Translations under genes and position numbers: made by a program
Assembly: GCA_028715725.1 (NCBI GenBank)
Contig: JAQURG010000003.1
Location: 1 to 64,000 of the forward strand
Direction: 5' to 3'
DNA length: 64,000 bases
From: Methylococcales bacterium
Lineage (GTDB): Bacteria > Pseudomonadota > Gammaproteobacteria > Methylococcales > Methylomonadaceae
The notes under the pieces: model-generated
What the model was told of the DNA's origin: nothing
Seen by the model: only the letters and a program-made list of their open reading frames with translations
The model's database searches: none
Shown: piece after piece, positions 50,538 to 59,365 of the stretch
How the letters are laid out: each line of letters opens with the position of its first letter
Numbering within the stretch: position 1 is the first letter of the stretch

Positions 50538-50941
50538 TTAACTATTTAAAGCGCCGGCATATGTCTTATCAAAAGTCGTTATATGATGATCCAGCCAGCC
50601 TTTAACCATTTGCGCCACTTCTTCGGTAACATCCGCGCTACCTTACCTGCATGAAATTTTGTTTGCAAATCAGCACCCACAGCTATTAATTTTTCATGCT
50701 CCGCCTTGTGGCTGTCATAGCTATCATAACCTTTTGCCTGCATTTCTTTTTCTTCATGAGCGAAATGACCCACAACATAAGCAATTAAATTATCCAATTG
50801 CTCACCTATTGCAGAACGGGCTGCTCCACCTGTCCCCGAATCATATAATTTATTTAACTTGCCAAATAAAATCTGATGCTCCTCATCTGCAAAACTTACA
50901 TCAGTACCAAATTGACTAGCCGTCCACGTAATTAGTGCCAT
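50538..50941 (-). pseudogene. Bacteriohemerythrin with a C-terminal frameshift
   Basis: An ORF of 120 residues begins MALITWTASQFGTDVSFADE. It carries the di-iron ligands H22, H59/E63 (HFAHE), H78 and H82. After residue 100 the frame runs into unrelated sequence. One base shifted, the DNA encodes ADVTEEVAQMVKGWLDHHIT then a TFDKTY tail and a stop at 50538, which supplies the missing C-terminal His and Asp ligands. A one-base change at about 50640-50645 would restore it. This is either a real mutation or a sequencing error. Such proteins bind O2 and may deliver it to oxygenases. Confidence 0.78.
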
Positions 50942-51154
50942 TTTTTTCTCCTGATTGTTTGTATTTATAGGGACTTCAAATCCGATCTGATGCCAAGCAT
51001 CAGATGTTTAAAATATAGCGAAATAATTGCTATCACAAAAGGCTTCGCTCAAAATCGAACTATATCAATCCGGAAGCTTTAGAAATTTAAAGGCGCACCG
51101 TTAAGCGTCTATGAAGCACGATGAAAGTGGGCAGTGATTGAAAGCCCAGTCATT

Positions 51155-51919
51155 TTATGGACGCTTGATCTGAAAAGTTTGATTATTGTATTCCACAACA
51201 AGACTATCAGGCCGAATTTCCTTAAGCGTCAATAATTCCTTGATACGTCCGCCGACGGTGTATTTGACCATATCCACCATAACAAATCGTTCTGCCGGTT
51301 GTTCAGAATAAACGAATACATTGATTTTCAATTCCGGTACGTTATGGCGAAACTCCGCGGGGAGCTCAAACAGGAAAGGAACCGACTTGTTTACGGCCAC
51401 TGCTTCGGGTTTTTTTTCAACAATTTGGACAGGCTCAACCGGCGCGATAGCGACAGGTTCTGATTCTTTCTCCATTCGGGCTTGATCTGTTTTAAGTTGC
51501 GCTGGAACAGGTTGCTTTTCAACAGCCGCCCTGGGCGCAGGCAGTGGCGAGAGAGGCGCTTTTTTCGATGCCGCCAATTCCGCTATGGATGGCGATGCCG
51601 GTTCAGACTTTTTTACTGTCGGTTTTTCAGGAACAACATCCATCTTGACCTGAGGCACAACTCCAGGTTTAACCTGAATTTTTTCCGGTACGGAAGTTTT
51701 CTGGATATTGTTGGGCGAAGGCACATCCGGTTCCCTGCGAGCAAACCAAAAGAAGGCTGCCACGAAGATCAGATTGGTGATCATCAGCAGAATAATCAGC
51801 TTGCTAGCCTTATGCCTGGGCTGCGGCTGGCTAACAAGAATTCTGCCGGTTACTGTATCAGGCTGTTGAGCCAGTCGCTCCTGCTCTGACTTGCGCAATG
51901 CATTTAAAATATATGACAT
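51155..51919 (-). CDS. gspB: Type II secretion assembly protein GspB
   Basis: 254 residues. It starts MSYILNALRKSEQERL, the GspB N-terminal motif. A membrane helix is at about 40-58. A long Pro/Lys/Glu-rich linker and a C-terminal domain with the ELLTLKEIRPDSLVVEY fold follow. It partners GspA in inserting secretin into the envelope, and starts four bases after gspA ends. Confidence 0.88.
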   Translation of the reverse strand: MSYILNALRKSEQERLAQQPDTVTGRILVSQPQPRHKASKLIILLMITNLIFVAAFFWFARREPDVPSPNNIQKTSVPEKIQVKPGVVPQVKMDVVPEKPTVKKSEPASPSIAELAASKKAPLSPLPAPRAAVEKQPVPAQLKTDQARMEKESEPVAIAPVEPVQIVEKKPEAVAVNKSVPFLFELPAEFRHNVPELKINVFVYSEQPAERFVMVDMVKYTVGGRIKELLTLKEIRPDSLVVEYNNQTFQIKRP

Positions 51920-51923
51920 GGTG

Positions 51924-53594
51924 TTAATCGGTCACTTTCAGGTGAGGAGAATCAGTAGAGCCGGAAATATTATCAAGATAAATGATAGTCTGCGCACCTG
52001 CAATACCGTCTTCCATTAAATTATTCTGATGTTGAAAATTAATAACGCGCTTTTTTAACTTCTCATCAAAGAACCGGGGATTCTTTACTGCTTCCTGTGT
52101 TCCCGTTATAACGTCTAACTGCTGACGCAGCCAAAGCACATTATCAGAGTTTTGAGCCGGATAAATCACCGTCATATGCGGGCGCGGCGACTTCCACAGC
52201 ATCAGATAATAGCCATTCCAAGACTTGAGAATATCCGCTAAAGAAAATGATTTATCTCCATGCAACTCAACCAGTGATTGACTTTGACGGATTCCGGTCA
52301 GCACGGCGTAACGTTTTTCTTCGGCTGCCAATGGAAACTCAAGAATAACAGGACGATTCATCGCCAGCACTTCTTTCCAACTGCCTTTGCCAAGCAGGCA
52401 ATTAAGACCGGCTTCAAGCACATCATTGCAATCGGACGGATGAGATGCTATCGGCTCTTTACCCCAGATCTTCAAAGTTTCCAGCAAGGCTGCATTTAAA
52501 GTAAAACCCGGATCTTTAATCCAGGCATTAAAATCAATTTTGGGTTTTGGAATTATATTTTGAAGCGCGGGTTGAATTTTTTGCCCCGTTTGTACGGGCG
52601 CCTCAGCTTGCTTGGGCGTGATGGCTGGTTCAGGTTTAATAACCGGCTTGGCTACATTCGCTGTCTGAACCTTTTTATCCTTAAAAATAATTGACGGATG
52701 AAAACCGACCATATAAATAGCAACTCCTGCGAAACACAGCACTATAAGGAATAACAAGGTTGCAATGCGGGGAGATTTGTCATCAGCCTCAGTCAGTAAT
52801 TCTCCAGCGGCTCTCTTTATAATGTTCGGTGTAATAGTCTTGGCATTAATCGAGTAAGCGCCCAGCAGGGCCCGGTCACATAAAATATTAATAATTCGCG
52901 GGACGCCCGATGAAAATTTATAGATTTTCCGGATAGCTCCCGGTTTAAAGAGTTCAGGGTCGCCATTGCATACGGTCAAACGGTGGTGAATATAAGCCTG
53001 CGTTTCCTCAAACGATAATGGCAACAGGTGATAACGCGCGGTAATACGCTGATTTAATTGGCGCAAATCCTGCCGTCTGAGCAACTGCTTCAATTCGGGC
53101 TGTCCGACCAGAATGATTTGCAACAATTTCGTTTTGCTGGTTTCCAGATTGGTCAACAGCCGGATTTGCTCCAATACATCCAGGCTTAAATTTTGCGCTT
53201 CATCGATAAGCAGTACTGTGCGTCTGCCGCTCGCATGGACAGCAAGCAAATGCAGGTTTAATAAATCAACCAGATTTTTTAATGTTGACGAGTTTTTGTC
53301 ATAGCCGACGCCCAACTCATCGCAAATTGCAGCCAATAATTCGACAGCATTCAGCTTGGGGTTGAATATCAGGGCAAGATCAATCTGGCTGGGGAGTTGT
53401 TGCAATAAACATTGGCAAAGCATGGTCTTGCCGGTGCCGACTTCTCCGGTTAAGGCAACGAAACCTCCGCCACTATTGATTCCATATAACAAATGCGCCA
53501 GTCCTTCCTGATGGCGGGCGCTCATGTACATGAAATGCGGATCAGGCGCTATCGAAAACGGTTGTTCGGTAAAATGAAAGTATTTGTTATACAA
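51924..53594 (-). CDS. gspA: Type II secretion ATPase GspA (ExeA)
   Basis: 556 residues. The AAA+ ATPase domain starts NKYFHFTEQPFSIAPDPHF. Walker A is GEVGTGKT (near residue 50) and Walker B VLLIDEAQNL. One membrane helix (about 275-292) follows. A periplasmic part has a peptidase-like fold and a peptidoglycan-binding domain with GIAGAQTIIYL. It binds peptidoglycan so that the secretin can pass. The core gsp operon is elsewhere. Confidence 0.9.
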   Translation of the reverse strand: MYNKYFHFTEQPFSIAPDPHFMYMSARHQEGLAHLLYGINSGGGFVALTGEVGTGKTMLCQCLLQQLPSQIDLALIFNPKLNAVELLAAICDELGVGYDKNSSTLKNLVDLLNLHLLAVHASGRRTVLLIDEAQNLSLDVLEQIRLLTNLETSKTKLLQIILVGQPELKQLLRRQDLRQLNQRITARYHLLPLSFEETQAYIHHRLTVCNGDPELFKPGAIRKIYKFSSGVPRIINILCDRALLGAYSINAKTITPNIIKRAAGELLTEADDKSPRIATLLFLIVLCFAGVAIYMVGFHPSIIFKDKKVQTANVAKPVIKPEPAITPKQAEAPVQTGQKIQPALQNIIPKPKIDFNAWIKDPGFTLNAALLETLKIWGKEPIASHPSDCNDVLEAGLNCLLGKGSWKEVLAMNRPVILEFPLAAEEKRYAVLTGIRQSQSLVELHGDKSFSLADILKSWNGYYLMLWKSPRPHMTVIYPAQNSDNVLWLRQQLDVITGTQEAVKNPRFFDEKLKKRVINFQHQNNLMEDGIAGAQTIIYLDNISGSTDSPHLKVTD

Positions 53595-53963
53595 AATCTT
53601 AAACTTCAGGGGAATGCGGAAAATAGGGGACTCATAAATATGAGATCTTTTAGATCAATCGATGACTCATGTACGATTTCATTTGGCAAACCGAATACAC
53701 TATCATCTATTGGAGATTATGAAAATATTTAAAAATTATGCAAAATCTCGCCAGCAACTTAACCGGAACTGAGCCGTTTTATTTTCAATTAATTTCTCTT
53801 CAGGAAATATTTAAAAATGCCAATGATTATAAATCGGTTAAAATAAGTCTCTTTTTTAGGTGGGCGTCGGCTTTACGCTGCCACCTATTATATTACTGTT
53901 CAAGTTATGCGTAATATCAACATGATTGCAATTAAAGTAGCACCTCAACGGAATTAAGGGTTT
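53595..53963. other. Divergent intergenic region, no gene seen
   Basis: About 370 bases between gspA and the DedA gene. It is very AT-rich near 53700-53850 and should hold promoters for both. I see no strong consensus. Confidence 0.4.
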
Positions 53964-54557
53964 ATGGAAGAATTATTTATCGGTTGGCTTAAAGAATACG
54001 GTTACATTATTTTGTTCCTGTGGAGCATAATAGAAGGGGAAATGGGCCTGATCATGGGCGGAATTCTGTCCCATACCGGCGACATGCAGTACTTCATGAC
54101 GGTTTTTATAGCGGGCTTGGGCGGTTTTACCGGCGATCAAATCTATTTTTACATTGGCCGCTTTAATAAAGGTCTTATTCAACGCAAACTTCATAAACAG
54201 CGACGCAAGTTTGCGATTGCGCATTTGCTGTTAAAAAAATACGGTTGGCCCATTATTTTTATGCAGCGCTATATGTATGGCTTGCGTACCGTCATCCCCA
54301 TGTCGATAGGCATTACTAAATACTCGGCAAAAAAATTTGCATTGATTAATCTGATTAGCGCGTGGGTATGGGCCGCAATTACCGTAACACCCGCTTATTA
54401 CTTCGGTGAAGAAATACTCACCCTTTTAGCCTATGCCAAACAGCACTGGTATTTTGCATTGCCAGTAGCAGGAGGCTTTCTTTATGGGGTTTATGCCTAC
54501 TTTCATAAATTGGAGCAGCATTTTTTACAAAAACGCAGAGGCCGTTTTACGGATTGA
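53964..54557 (+). CDS. DedA/VTT-domain membrane protein
   Basis: 197 residues with the DedA landmarks: EGEMGLIMGG, GDQIYFYIGRF and the basic FMQRYMYGLRTVIPMSIG. About five helices. The family flips undecaprenyl phosphate and phosphatidyl lipids across the inner membrane. The ATG is the first in frame. Confidence 0.9.
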   Translation: MEELFIGWLKEYGYIILFLWSIIEGEMGLIMGGILSHTGDMQYFMTVFIAGLGGFTGDQIYFYIGRFNKGLIQRKLHKQRRKFAIAHLLLKKYGWPIIFMQRYMYGLRTVIPMSIGITKYSAKKFALINLISAWVWAAITVTPAYYFGEEILTLLAYAKQHWYFALPVAGGFLYGVYAYFHKLEQHFLQKRRGRFTD

Positions 54558-54593
54558 TAGACATTTTGCGCCAGGCTAATAAGTTTTAAAAAT

Positions 54594-54610
54594 GGTACGC
54601 GATGCGTACC
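54594..54610. repeat. Short palindrome at the left edge of the cassette island
   Basis: GGTACGC/GCGTACC with GAT between. It resembles the palindrome at 55370-55393 (shared CGCGATGCGT core followed by TTA), suggesting a dispersed repeat family. Confidence 0.5.
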
Positions 54611-54672
54611 TTAACAAGCTAGAAGCGACAAGCTTCGCTTGCCGCGGTAACGATTAGCTCAGCAGTGTAGCG

Positions 54673-55180
<508 letters not shown>

Positions 55181-55283
55181 TCACAATGTAATATGCTATC
55201 TGTATTTCTTCCTTTTTGGCAACATAATCCGCTCTGTTTATAACGATTTACTAGCGTGAAACCGTCTTACGGGTTAAGCGTAG

Positions 55284-55308
55284 GGCGGAAGCCTTCAGGC
55301 GTTCCGCC
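55284..55308. repeat. Palindromic repeat between cassettes
   Basis: GGCGGAA and TTCCGCC flank an inner inverted segment. It lies in the 270-base gap between the toxin and the DUF4431 gene, where I see no gene. Confidence 0.45.
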
Positions 55309-55369
55309 AAAATGGGGACACCAGTCTAACATTGTTGGAGATGGCTGTGTGTTATGGGGTGATACATCC

Positions 55370-55393
55370 GGTGGATCCGCGATGCGTTCCACC
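55370..55393. repeat. Palindromic repeat near the end of the DUF4431 gene
   Basis: An imperfect palindrome of 24 bases with GGTGGA and TCCACC arms around a CGCGATGCG core. It is similar to 54594-54610. Confidence 0.45.
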
Positions 55394-55434
55394 TTACGAA
55401 GGGTGAGGTTGAGTATCCGCCGTACGGCCGTAGA

Positions 55435-55818
55435 TCACTTTGCCGGAGTAATGACTGAGGGGGTAATCAGTACGTTAGTTTGATGATTGCCATTGTCTGA
55501 ATGGAACATTGCCCCCGTTACGGAGACGGACTTACCTTTCAGATTTTTGAATGTCCCCATCATTTTTTGATCGAGAACCATATGCATGAGAACTACACCT
55601 TTCTCCGTTGGGGTTTCTTGATCACCTTGAACAGTTATTGGATTTGTAAGCTGTAGGGCAGGAAAAGTGATTTTCTTTCCGTCAGATGTCTCTCCTGGGG
55701 CTGATAGCAATTTTCCCTGAAGAGTGACTGCCGCAGGTTCATATTTATAGGTTTGGGCGAACGATGCAAGTGGTACTGCCAGAGAAAAAGCAATAGCAGA
55801 CAAAATTGGCATTCTCAT
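55435..55818 (-). CDS. Secreted DUF4431 protein
   Basis: 127 residues from the ATG at 55818 (AGGAAAG upstream). A signal peptide ends after SFAQ, then YEPAAVTLQGKL and a beta-rich body. This resembles DUF4431, small periplasmic proteins of unknown role. The frame opens earlier, but that extension falls inside the attC site and has no ribosome site. The gene follows the attC directly, so it would be a separate cassette. Confidence 0.72.
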   Translation of the reverse strand: MRMPILSAIAFSLAVPLASFAQTYKYEPAAVTLQGKLLSAPGETSDGKKITFPALQLTNPITVQGDQETPTEKGVVLMHMVLDQKMMGTFKNLKGKSVSVTGAMFHSDNGNHQTNVLITPSVITPAK

Positions 55819-55845
55819 AATTTCTTTCCTGTGATTGAGCGGGTG

Positions 55846-55963
55846 ATCTAACGTAGTAAAGAGTGCGCCGCTAAAGAAAGCCCATCGAAGCCCCCGAACC
55901 TTGTAAAAACAAAATTTCAAAACCGCCAACGGGCGGCGCGTCCCTTTGACCGACTTGTTAGAA
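55846..55963 (-). other. attC-like integron recombination site (118 bp)
   Basis: On the minus strand the site opens TTCTAAC and closes GTTAGAT, a perfect GTTRRRY core. The arms pair as GCGCCGC/GCGGCGC and AAAG/CTTT with small bulges. An inner GCCCGT/ATGGGC extends the stem. The stop codon of the upstream gene lies in the first core, as cassette genes often do. Confidence 0.72.
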
Positions 55964-56722
55964 GGCGCAAACTAACTCTTCCGGCGACACTTTCTTCAAA
56001 TCGAACATCTTCGCCAAACATTCTACGTTCTTTGAAGCCATAACAGAATGTTGACCTGCTCCTTTCGCGTTATCCTTGGTGCAAAAGAAATCGTTCCCAT
56101 ATGCCAAGTGTATTGCGACTGAATCTCCATCCGCCCACTCTGCAACTGCATTAGCCACCGCTTTAATCTCGCTGGCAGATGCAATCTCCATTGCTTTCAA
56201 CAAATCTGTAGCGTAGTGATGGCCTATTGATTGTAACTGTGCCATGCCACACCCCCGACTTTCAATGATTTCCACCACATCAGCAAAACGTTTTCCAATT
56301 AAAACATCATAATCTGCCCAATCCAGTTCAGTCAAATTAGGGTTAGAGAGGTAACCAAGTCGAGGGATATGCATAACTTTGAAACCAAGCCCCCGAGCCT
56401 TCTCTAAATAATAAATAAACTTTTGTGGTGTACCAGGGTGAGCCATTGGGTCAGATCCAAAACTAATCCTACGATGCAAGCAATGGCCCACTTCTTCTAG
56501 TTCACTTAGAGAAATATTCCCACAATCCTTGCTTAACACATCCTTGCGTTTCAGTCGCGTAACCGCTTCCCACGCGAACATCGAGCCAGACAAGTAACCC
56601 TCAATTAAACCGTTCGAGCACAATCGGTTTATTTCATGGTAAATAGGTGAATCTTTGTGGACTGGAGTATCCTCTGGAGCAACCACCCATCTCCATACAT
56701 TTGAATCGAAAGTAACTTTCAT
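55958..56722 (-). CDS. PIN-domain-like nuclease
   Basis: 254 residues. PIN features are an N-terminal acidic strand TFDSNVWRWV (D6), an early acidic residue in the SMFAWEAVTRLK helix, and a C-terminal EWADGDSVAIHLAYGNDFFC followed by TKDNA. These carry the second and third acidic sites. PIN proteins are metal-dependent RNases, often toxins. I do not recognise a named subfamily. It starts ten bases after the HNH gene ends, in the same cassette, and ends inside attC. Confidence 0.6.
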   Translation of the reverse strand: MKVTFDSNVWRWVVAPEDTPVHKDSPIYHEINRLCSNGLIEGYLSGSMFAWEAVTRLKRKDVLSKDCGNISLSELEEVGHCLHRRISFGSDPMAHPGTPQKFIYYLEKARGLGFKVMHIPRLGYLSNPNLTELDWADYDVLIGKRFADVVEIIESRGCGMAQLQSIGHHYATDLLKAMEIASASEIKAVANAVAEWADGDSVAIHLAYGNDFFCTKDNAKGAGQHSVMASKNVECLAKMFDLKKVSPEELVCAF

Positions 56723-56732
56723 GCTCGGATTT

Positions 56733-57500
56733 CTAGTCTTGCGTCTGAATTGGTTGGGCCTTGGATTGTTTTTGCTCTTCCGCCTTCTTCAGCATTTGTT
56801 TTAGTTCATCAACGGTAAGCGGGGCATTTTTGCGATGTAGCATTGCATGGCAATAGGGGCAAACAGGAACGAGATCAGTTTCCGGGTTGATTATATAATT
56901 TTTCCCGATGCTAGATATTGGAACTATATGATGAATGTGAATGTAATCTTCACCTATTCGTCCGTACTTGTCAGCGAGGTTGATTCCGCATGCAGAGCAT
57001 TTGTATCCGTATTTATTAATGCAGATTTTTCTCGCAATGATGCTGCGCTCATATTTTGTCGACAGATATGTTGTTTTTTCTCCTTCTGAAAGGTGTATGT
57101 TGGCTTGATTAAGACTGGCGTATTTGTTTTTAATTAATTGCTGAGCGAACCCGATCCCTTGATTAGTCAGTGGCCACGTTCCTCTGGCTGCCGGCATAAT
57201 ATAGCGAAGGTAAACACTGTCTTTGGCTCTTTGAACCAAAAGGTTCCAGTAAGGGCTTTTGCGTCCATTTTTTAATATCTCATCTTCCGGACGAAGTCTA
57301 TCAGTTTCAGTTAGATCGAAGTAATCGGCTAACGGCTTGTAGGTGATTTTTGACCTAATGGTGTGGCTTTCTCCTCCGTTTTCATAAATGTAAACTAATA
57401 GAGGGTTGATTATTTCTGCGTAGTAGGGGTAGCGAAGGATAAGTTTTCCTGCTTCCGAAATCTGACTTGGCTTGAGAGCGTTTTGAAATTCGTCTTGCAT
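56733..57500 (-). CDS. Mrr_N-like/HNH restriction endonuclease
   Basis: 255 residues from the ATG at 57500; an in-frame TTG at 57584 is possible. The N-terminal part (about 15-125) resembles the Mrr_N winged helix of modification-dependent restriction enzymes. The C-terminal HNH zinc domain has CSAC (168-171), HIHHIVPI (H190-191), an N near 205, CPYC (214-217) and H222. It probably cuts modified or foreign DNA. No methylase is adjacent, as in type IV restriction. It is followed by the PIN-like gene. Confidence 0.75.
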   Translation of the reverse strand: MQDEFQNALKPSQISEAGKLILRYPYYAEIINPLLVYIYENGGESHTIRSKITYKPLADYFDLTETDRLRPEDEILKNGRKSPYWNLLVQRAKDSVYLRYIMPAARGTWPLTNQGIGFAQQLIKNKYASLNQANIHLSEGEKTTYLSTKYERSIIARKICINKYGYKCSACGINLADKYGRIGEDYIHIHHIVPISSIGKNYIINPETDLVPVCPYCHAMLHRKNAPLTVDELKQMLKKAEEQKQSKAQPIQTQD

Positions 57501-57834
57501 GGTAAAGGGGCGTATTTTCTGCTTGTGTGTACGTGAGCTTGAGCAATTCTGCCCAACTATAATTAGACATTCTAATAGACGCAAAACATTGCGTTAAAGG
57601 ATTATATAAAAATTTATAAAATAAAAAATTATTGTTCTTTCCATTATTTGGATACATTTAGCATGTCCTAAAATAACTATAAGTCGCGTCAATAACATGA
57701 AAAATTCAACCTAAAAATATTTACGGCAAACAACAATATCCCTATGGCCCTAATGAACTTTAAATCGCACTTATCCTTGCCCCATCTGCTAAATAATATA
57801 TTAGGTAAAATATAAAACTGATGCCTAAAAAACG

Positions 57835-58053
57835 TTAAGTTTTTTTGTGGAATTGTGAATTTGGCAATGCTAATAAAATAGCTCTTAATGCCTTGTTTAC
57901 CGCTTCGGAATCTTTGAAAACTTCAGCTATATCCGCATCTAAAGTTACTGTAACTGGCGTTTGCTTGATTGCAAATCTGTTAATTTTTGCCTTTGAATAA
58001 TCGAAATTATACTCGGGCAACATATCGTGTTTAGTATCTTCTATGTTTTTCAT
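57835..58053 (-). CDS. BrnA-type antitoxin beside a broken toxin
   Basis: 72 residues, MLPEYNFDYSKAKINRF with a ribbon-helix-helix-like VTVTLDADIAEVFKDSEAVN segment. It is similar in plan to the antitoxin at 54673. Its start overlaps the decayed toxin by 23 bases, the normal layout. It appears intact. No attC is visible after it; 57585-57834 is AT-rich and empty. Confidence 0.75.
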   Translation of the reverse strand: MKNIEDTKHDMLPEYNFDYSKAKINRFAIKQTPVTVTLDADIAEVFKDSEAVNKALRAILLALPNSQFHKKT

Positions 58054-58317
58054 AATCTTTTCGTTCGTTAGTTGTGGCTAGTCGAGAACTGATTACTCGA
58101 ATAACGCCTTGCATTCGTTCTGTAAAAGACACGATCAAACGCCGTCTTTTATTTGAATGACTAATAATTAATTCTCTGCGTTCTCCAAATGAGTTCCATT
58201 CGTCATGAAAAAAATATATGCCAGTGAATCATCAAAGACTGTTTGAGCTTCATCAAAGCTGACATTATGTTTCCTCTGATTTTATCGAGCTTTTTCTGTA
58301 TCCCATTCAAACTTCAT
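58031..58317 (-). pseudogene. Broken BrnT toxin gene
   Basis: It starts MKFEWDTEKAR and hits TAA at codon 12. It then continues NQRKHNVSFDEAQTVFDDSL in the same frame, and shifts one base to WNSFGERRELIISHSNKRRL with a VIRVISSRLATTNERKDYE end. Both a stop and a frameshift are present, so no toxin can be made. Confidence 0.8.
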
Positions 58318-58331
58318 TTTGACATTATGCC

Positions 58332-58580
58332 CTAAACCCCAACCACCCCAACCGCCCTTATCTTTTCAACCAAAGCCTTCATTACCCCCATTGCCGCGTC
58401 CGACTCACCCATTAAAACCTTTATCAACTCGTCATCCTCCAGCGCCAGCAACTCAACAAACAGCGCCTTTTCTACATCATCGGCCAGCCAATAATCTGTT
58501 TGCAGATAGCGCAGCAGCAGAAAGTCCAGTTCTTTGGTGCCGCGCCTGCATTGCCATTGCAGCCTGGTGAGTTGACTCAT
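58332..58580 (-). CDS. sdhE: Succinate dehydrogenase assembly factor SdhE
   Basis: 82 residues with the RGTKELD motif (family RGxxE) near residue 13. It flavinylates SdhA. It shares one base with sdhB, so it is the last gene of the sdh operon. Confidence 0.92.
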   Translation of the reverse strand: MSQLTRLQWQCRRGTKELDFLLLRYLQTDYWLADDVEKALFVELLALEDDELIKVLMGESDAAMGVMKALVEKIRAVGVVGV

Positions 58581-59365
58581 TAACCCAGTTTTCTCTGTAC
58601 CAGAAGTTTTTTGATTTCAGCGATGGCTTTAGCAGGATTCAGATCTTTGGGACAGGTGTCGGTGCAGTTCATGATGGTATGGCAGCGGTATAGTTTGAAC
58701 GGGTCTTCCAGATCATCAAGCCGTTCTCCGGTATTTTCATCGCGGCTGTCGACCAGCCAGCGATAGGCTTGCAATAATACGGCAGGGCCCAGGTAGCGCT
58801 CACTGTTCCACCAATAACTGGGGCAACTGGTCGAGCAACAGGCGCACAGGATACAATCGTATAAACCGTCCAGCTTTTCGCGGTCTTTTTTGCCTTGCAG
58901 CCGTTCTGAGTCGGCTGGCGGCGGAGTTTGCGTTTCTATCCACGGTTTAATTGAGGCGTATTGCGCGAAAAAATTCGACATATCCGGCACGAGGTCTTTA
59001 ATAACCGGCAGATGCGGGAGAGGAAAAATCCTGATAGCGCCGGGATGAAAATCGATGGCTTTGGTGCAGGCCAGAGTATTTTTACCGTTGATATTCATCG
59101 CGCATGAACCACACACCCCTTCACGGCAAGAACGCCTAAATGTTAACGTGCTGTCGACTTCATTTTTGATTTTCAGGATAGCATCCAGCACCATAGGGCC
59201 GCAATGGTCCATATCCAGCTCGTAACTATCGATGCGCGGATTTTCGCCAGTATCAGGGTCCCATCGGTAGACTTCAAAACGGCGAATATTTTTTGCGCCC
59301 TCCGGTGCTTTAAAGGTAAGGCCTTTGGTCAGTACCGAATTTTTTGGCAAGGTGAACTCAGCCAT
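58580..59365 (-). CDS. sdhB: Succinate dehydrogenase iron-sulfur subunit
   Basis: 261 residues. The [2Fe-2S] ligands are in CREGVCGSC. The [4Fe-4S] and [3Fe-4S] ligands are in [12 protein letters not shown] and [15 protein letters not shown]. It links SdhA to the membrane anchor and shares one base with sdhA. Confidence 0.97.
   Translation of the reverse strand: MAEFTLPKNSVLTKGLTFKAPEGAKNIRRFEVYRWDPDTGENPRIDSYELDMDHCGPMVLDAILKIKNEVDSTLTFRRSCREGVCGSCAMNINGKNTLACTKAIDFHPGAIRIFPLPHLPVIKDLVPDMSNFFAQYASIKPWIETQTPPPADSERLQGKKDREKLDGLYDCILCACCSTSCPSYWWNSERYLGPAVLLQAYRWLVDSRDENTGERLDDLEDPFKLYRCHTIMNCTDTCPKDLNPAKAIAEIKKLLVQRKLG

Noticed and set aside
55325-55432. A third attC after the DUF4431 gene
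   Set aside because: GTTAGAC and ACTCAAC cores are present, but the sequence between them does not pair well.
57382-57657. 91-residue ORF overlapping the HNH gene
   Set aside because: It lies mostly within the HNH coding frame and has low-complexity composition.
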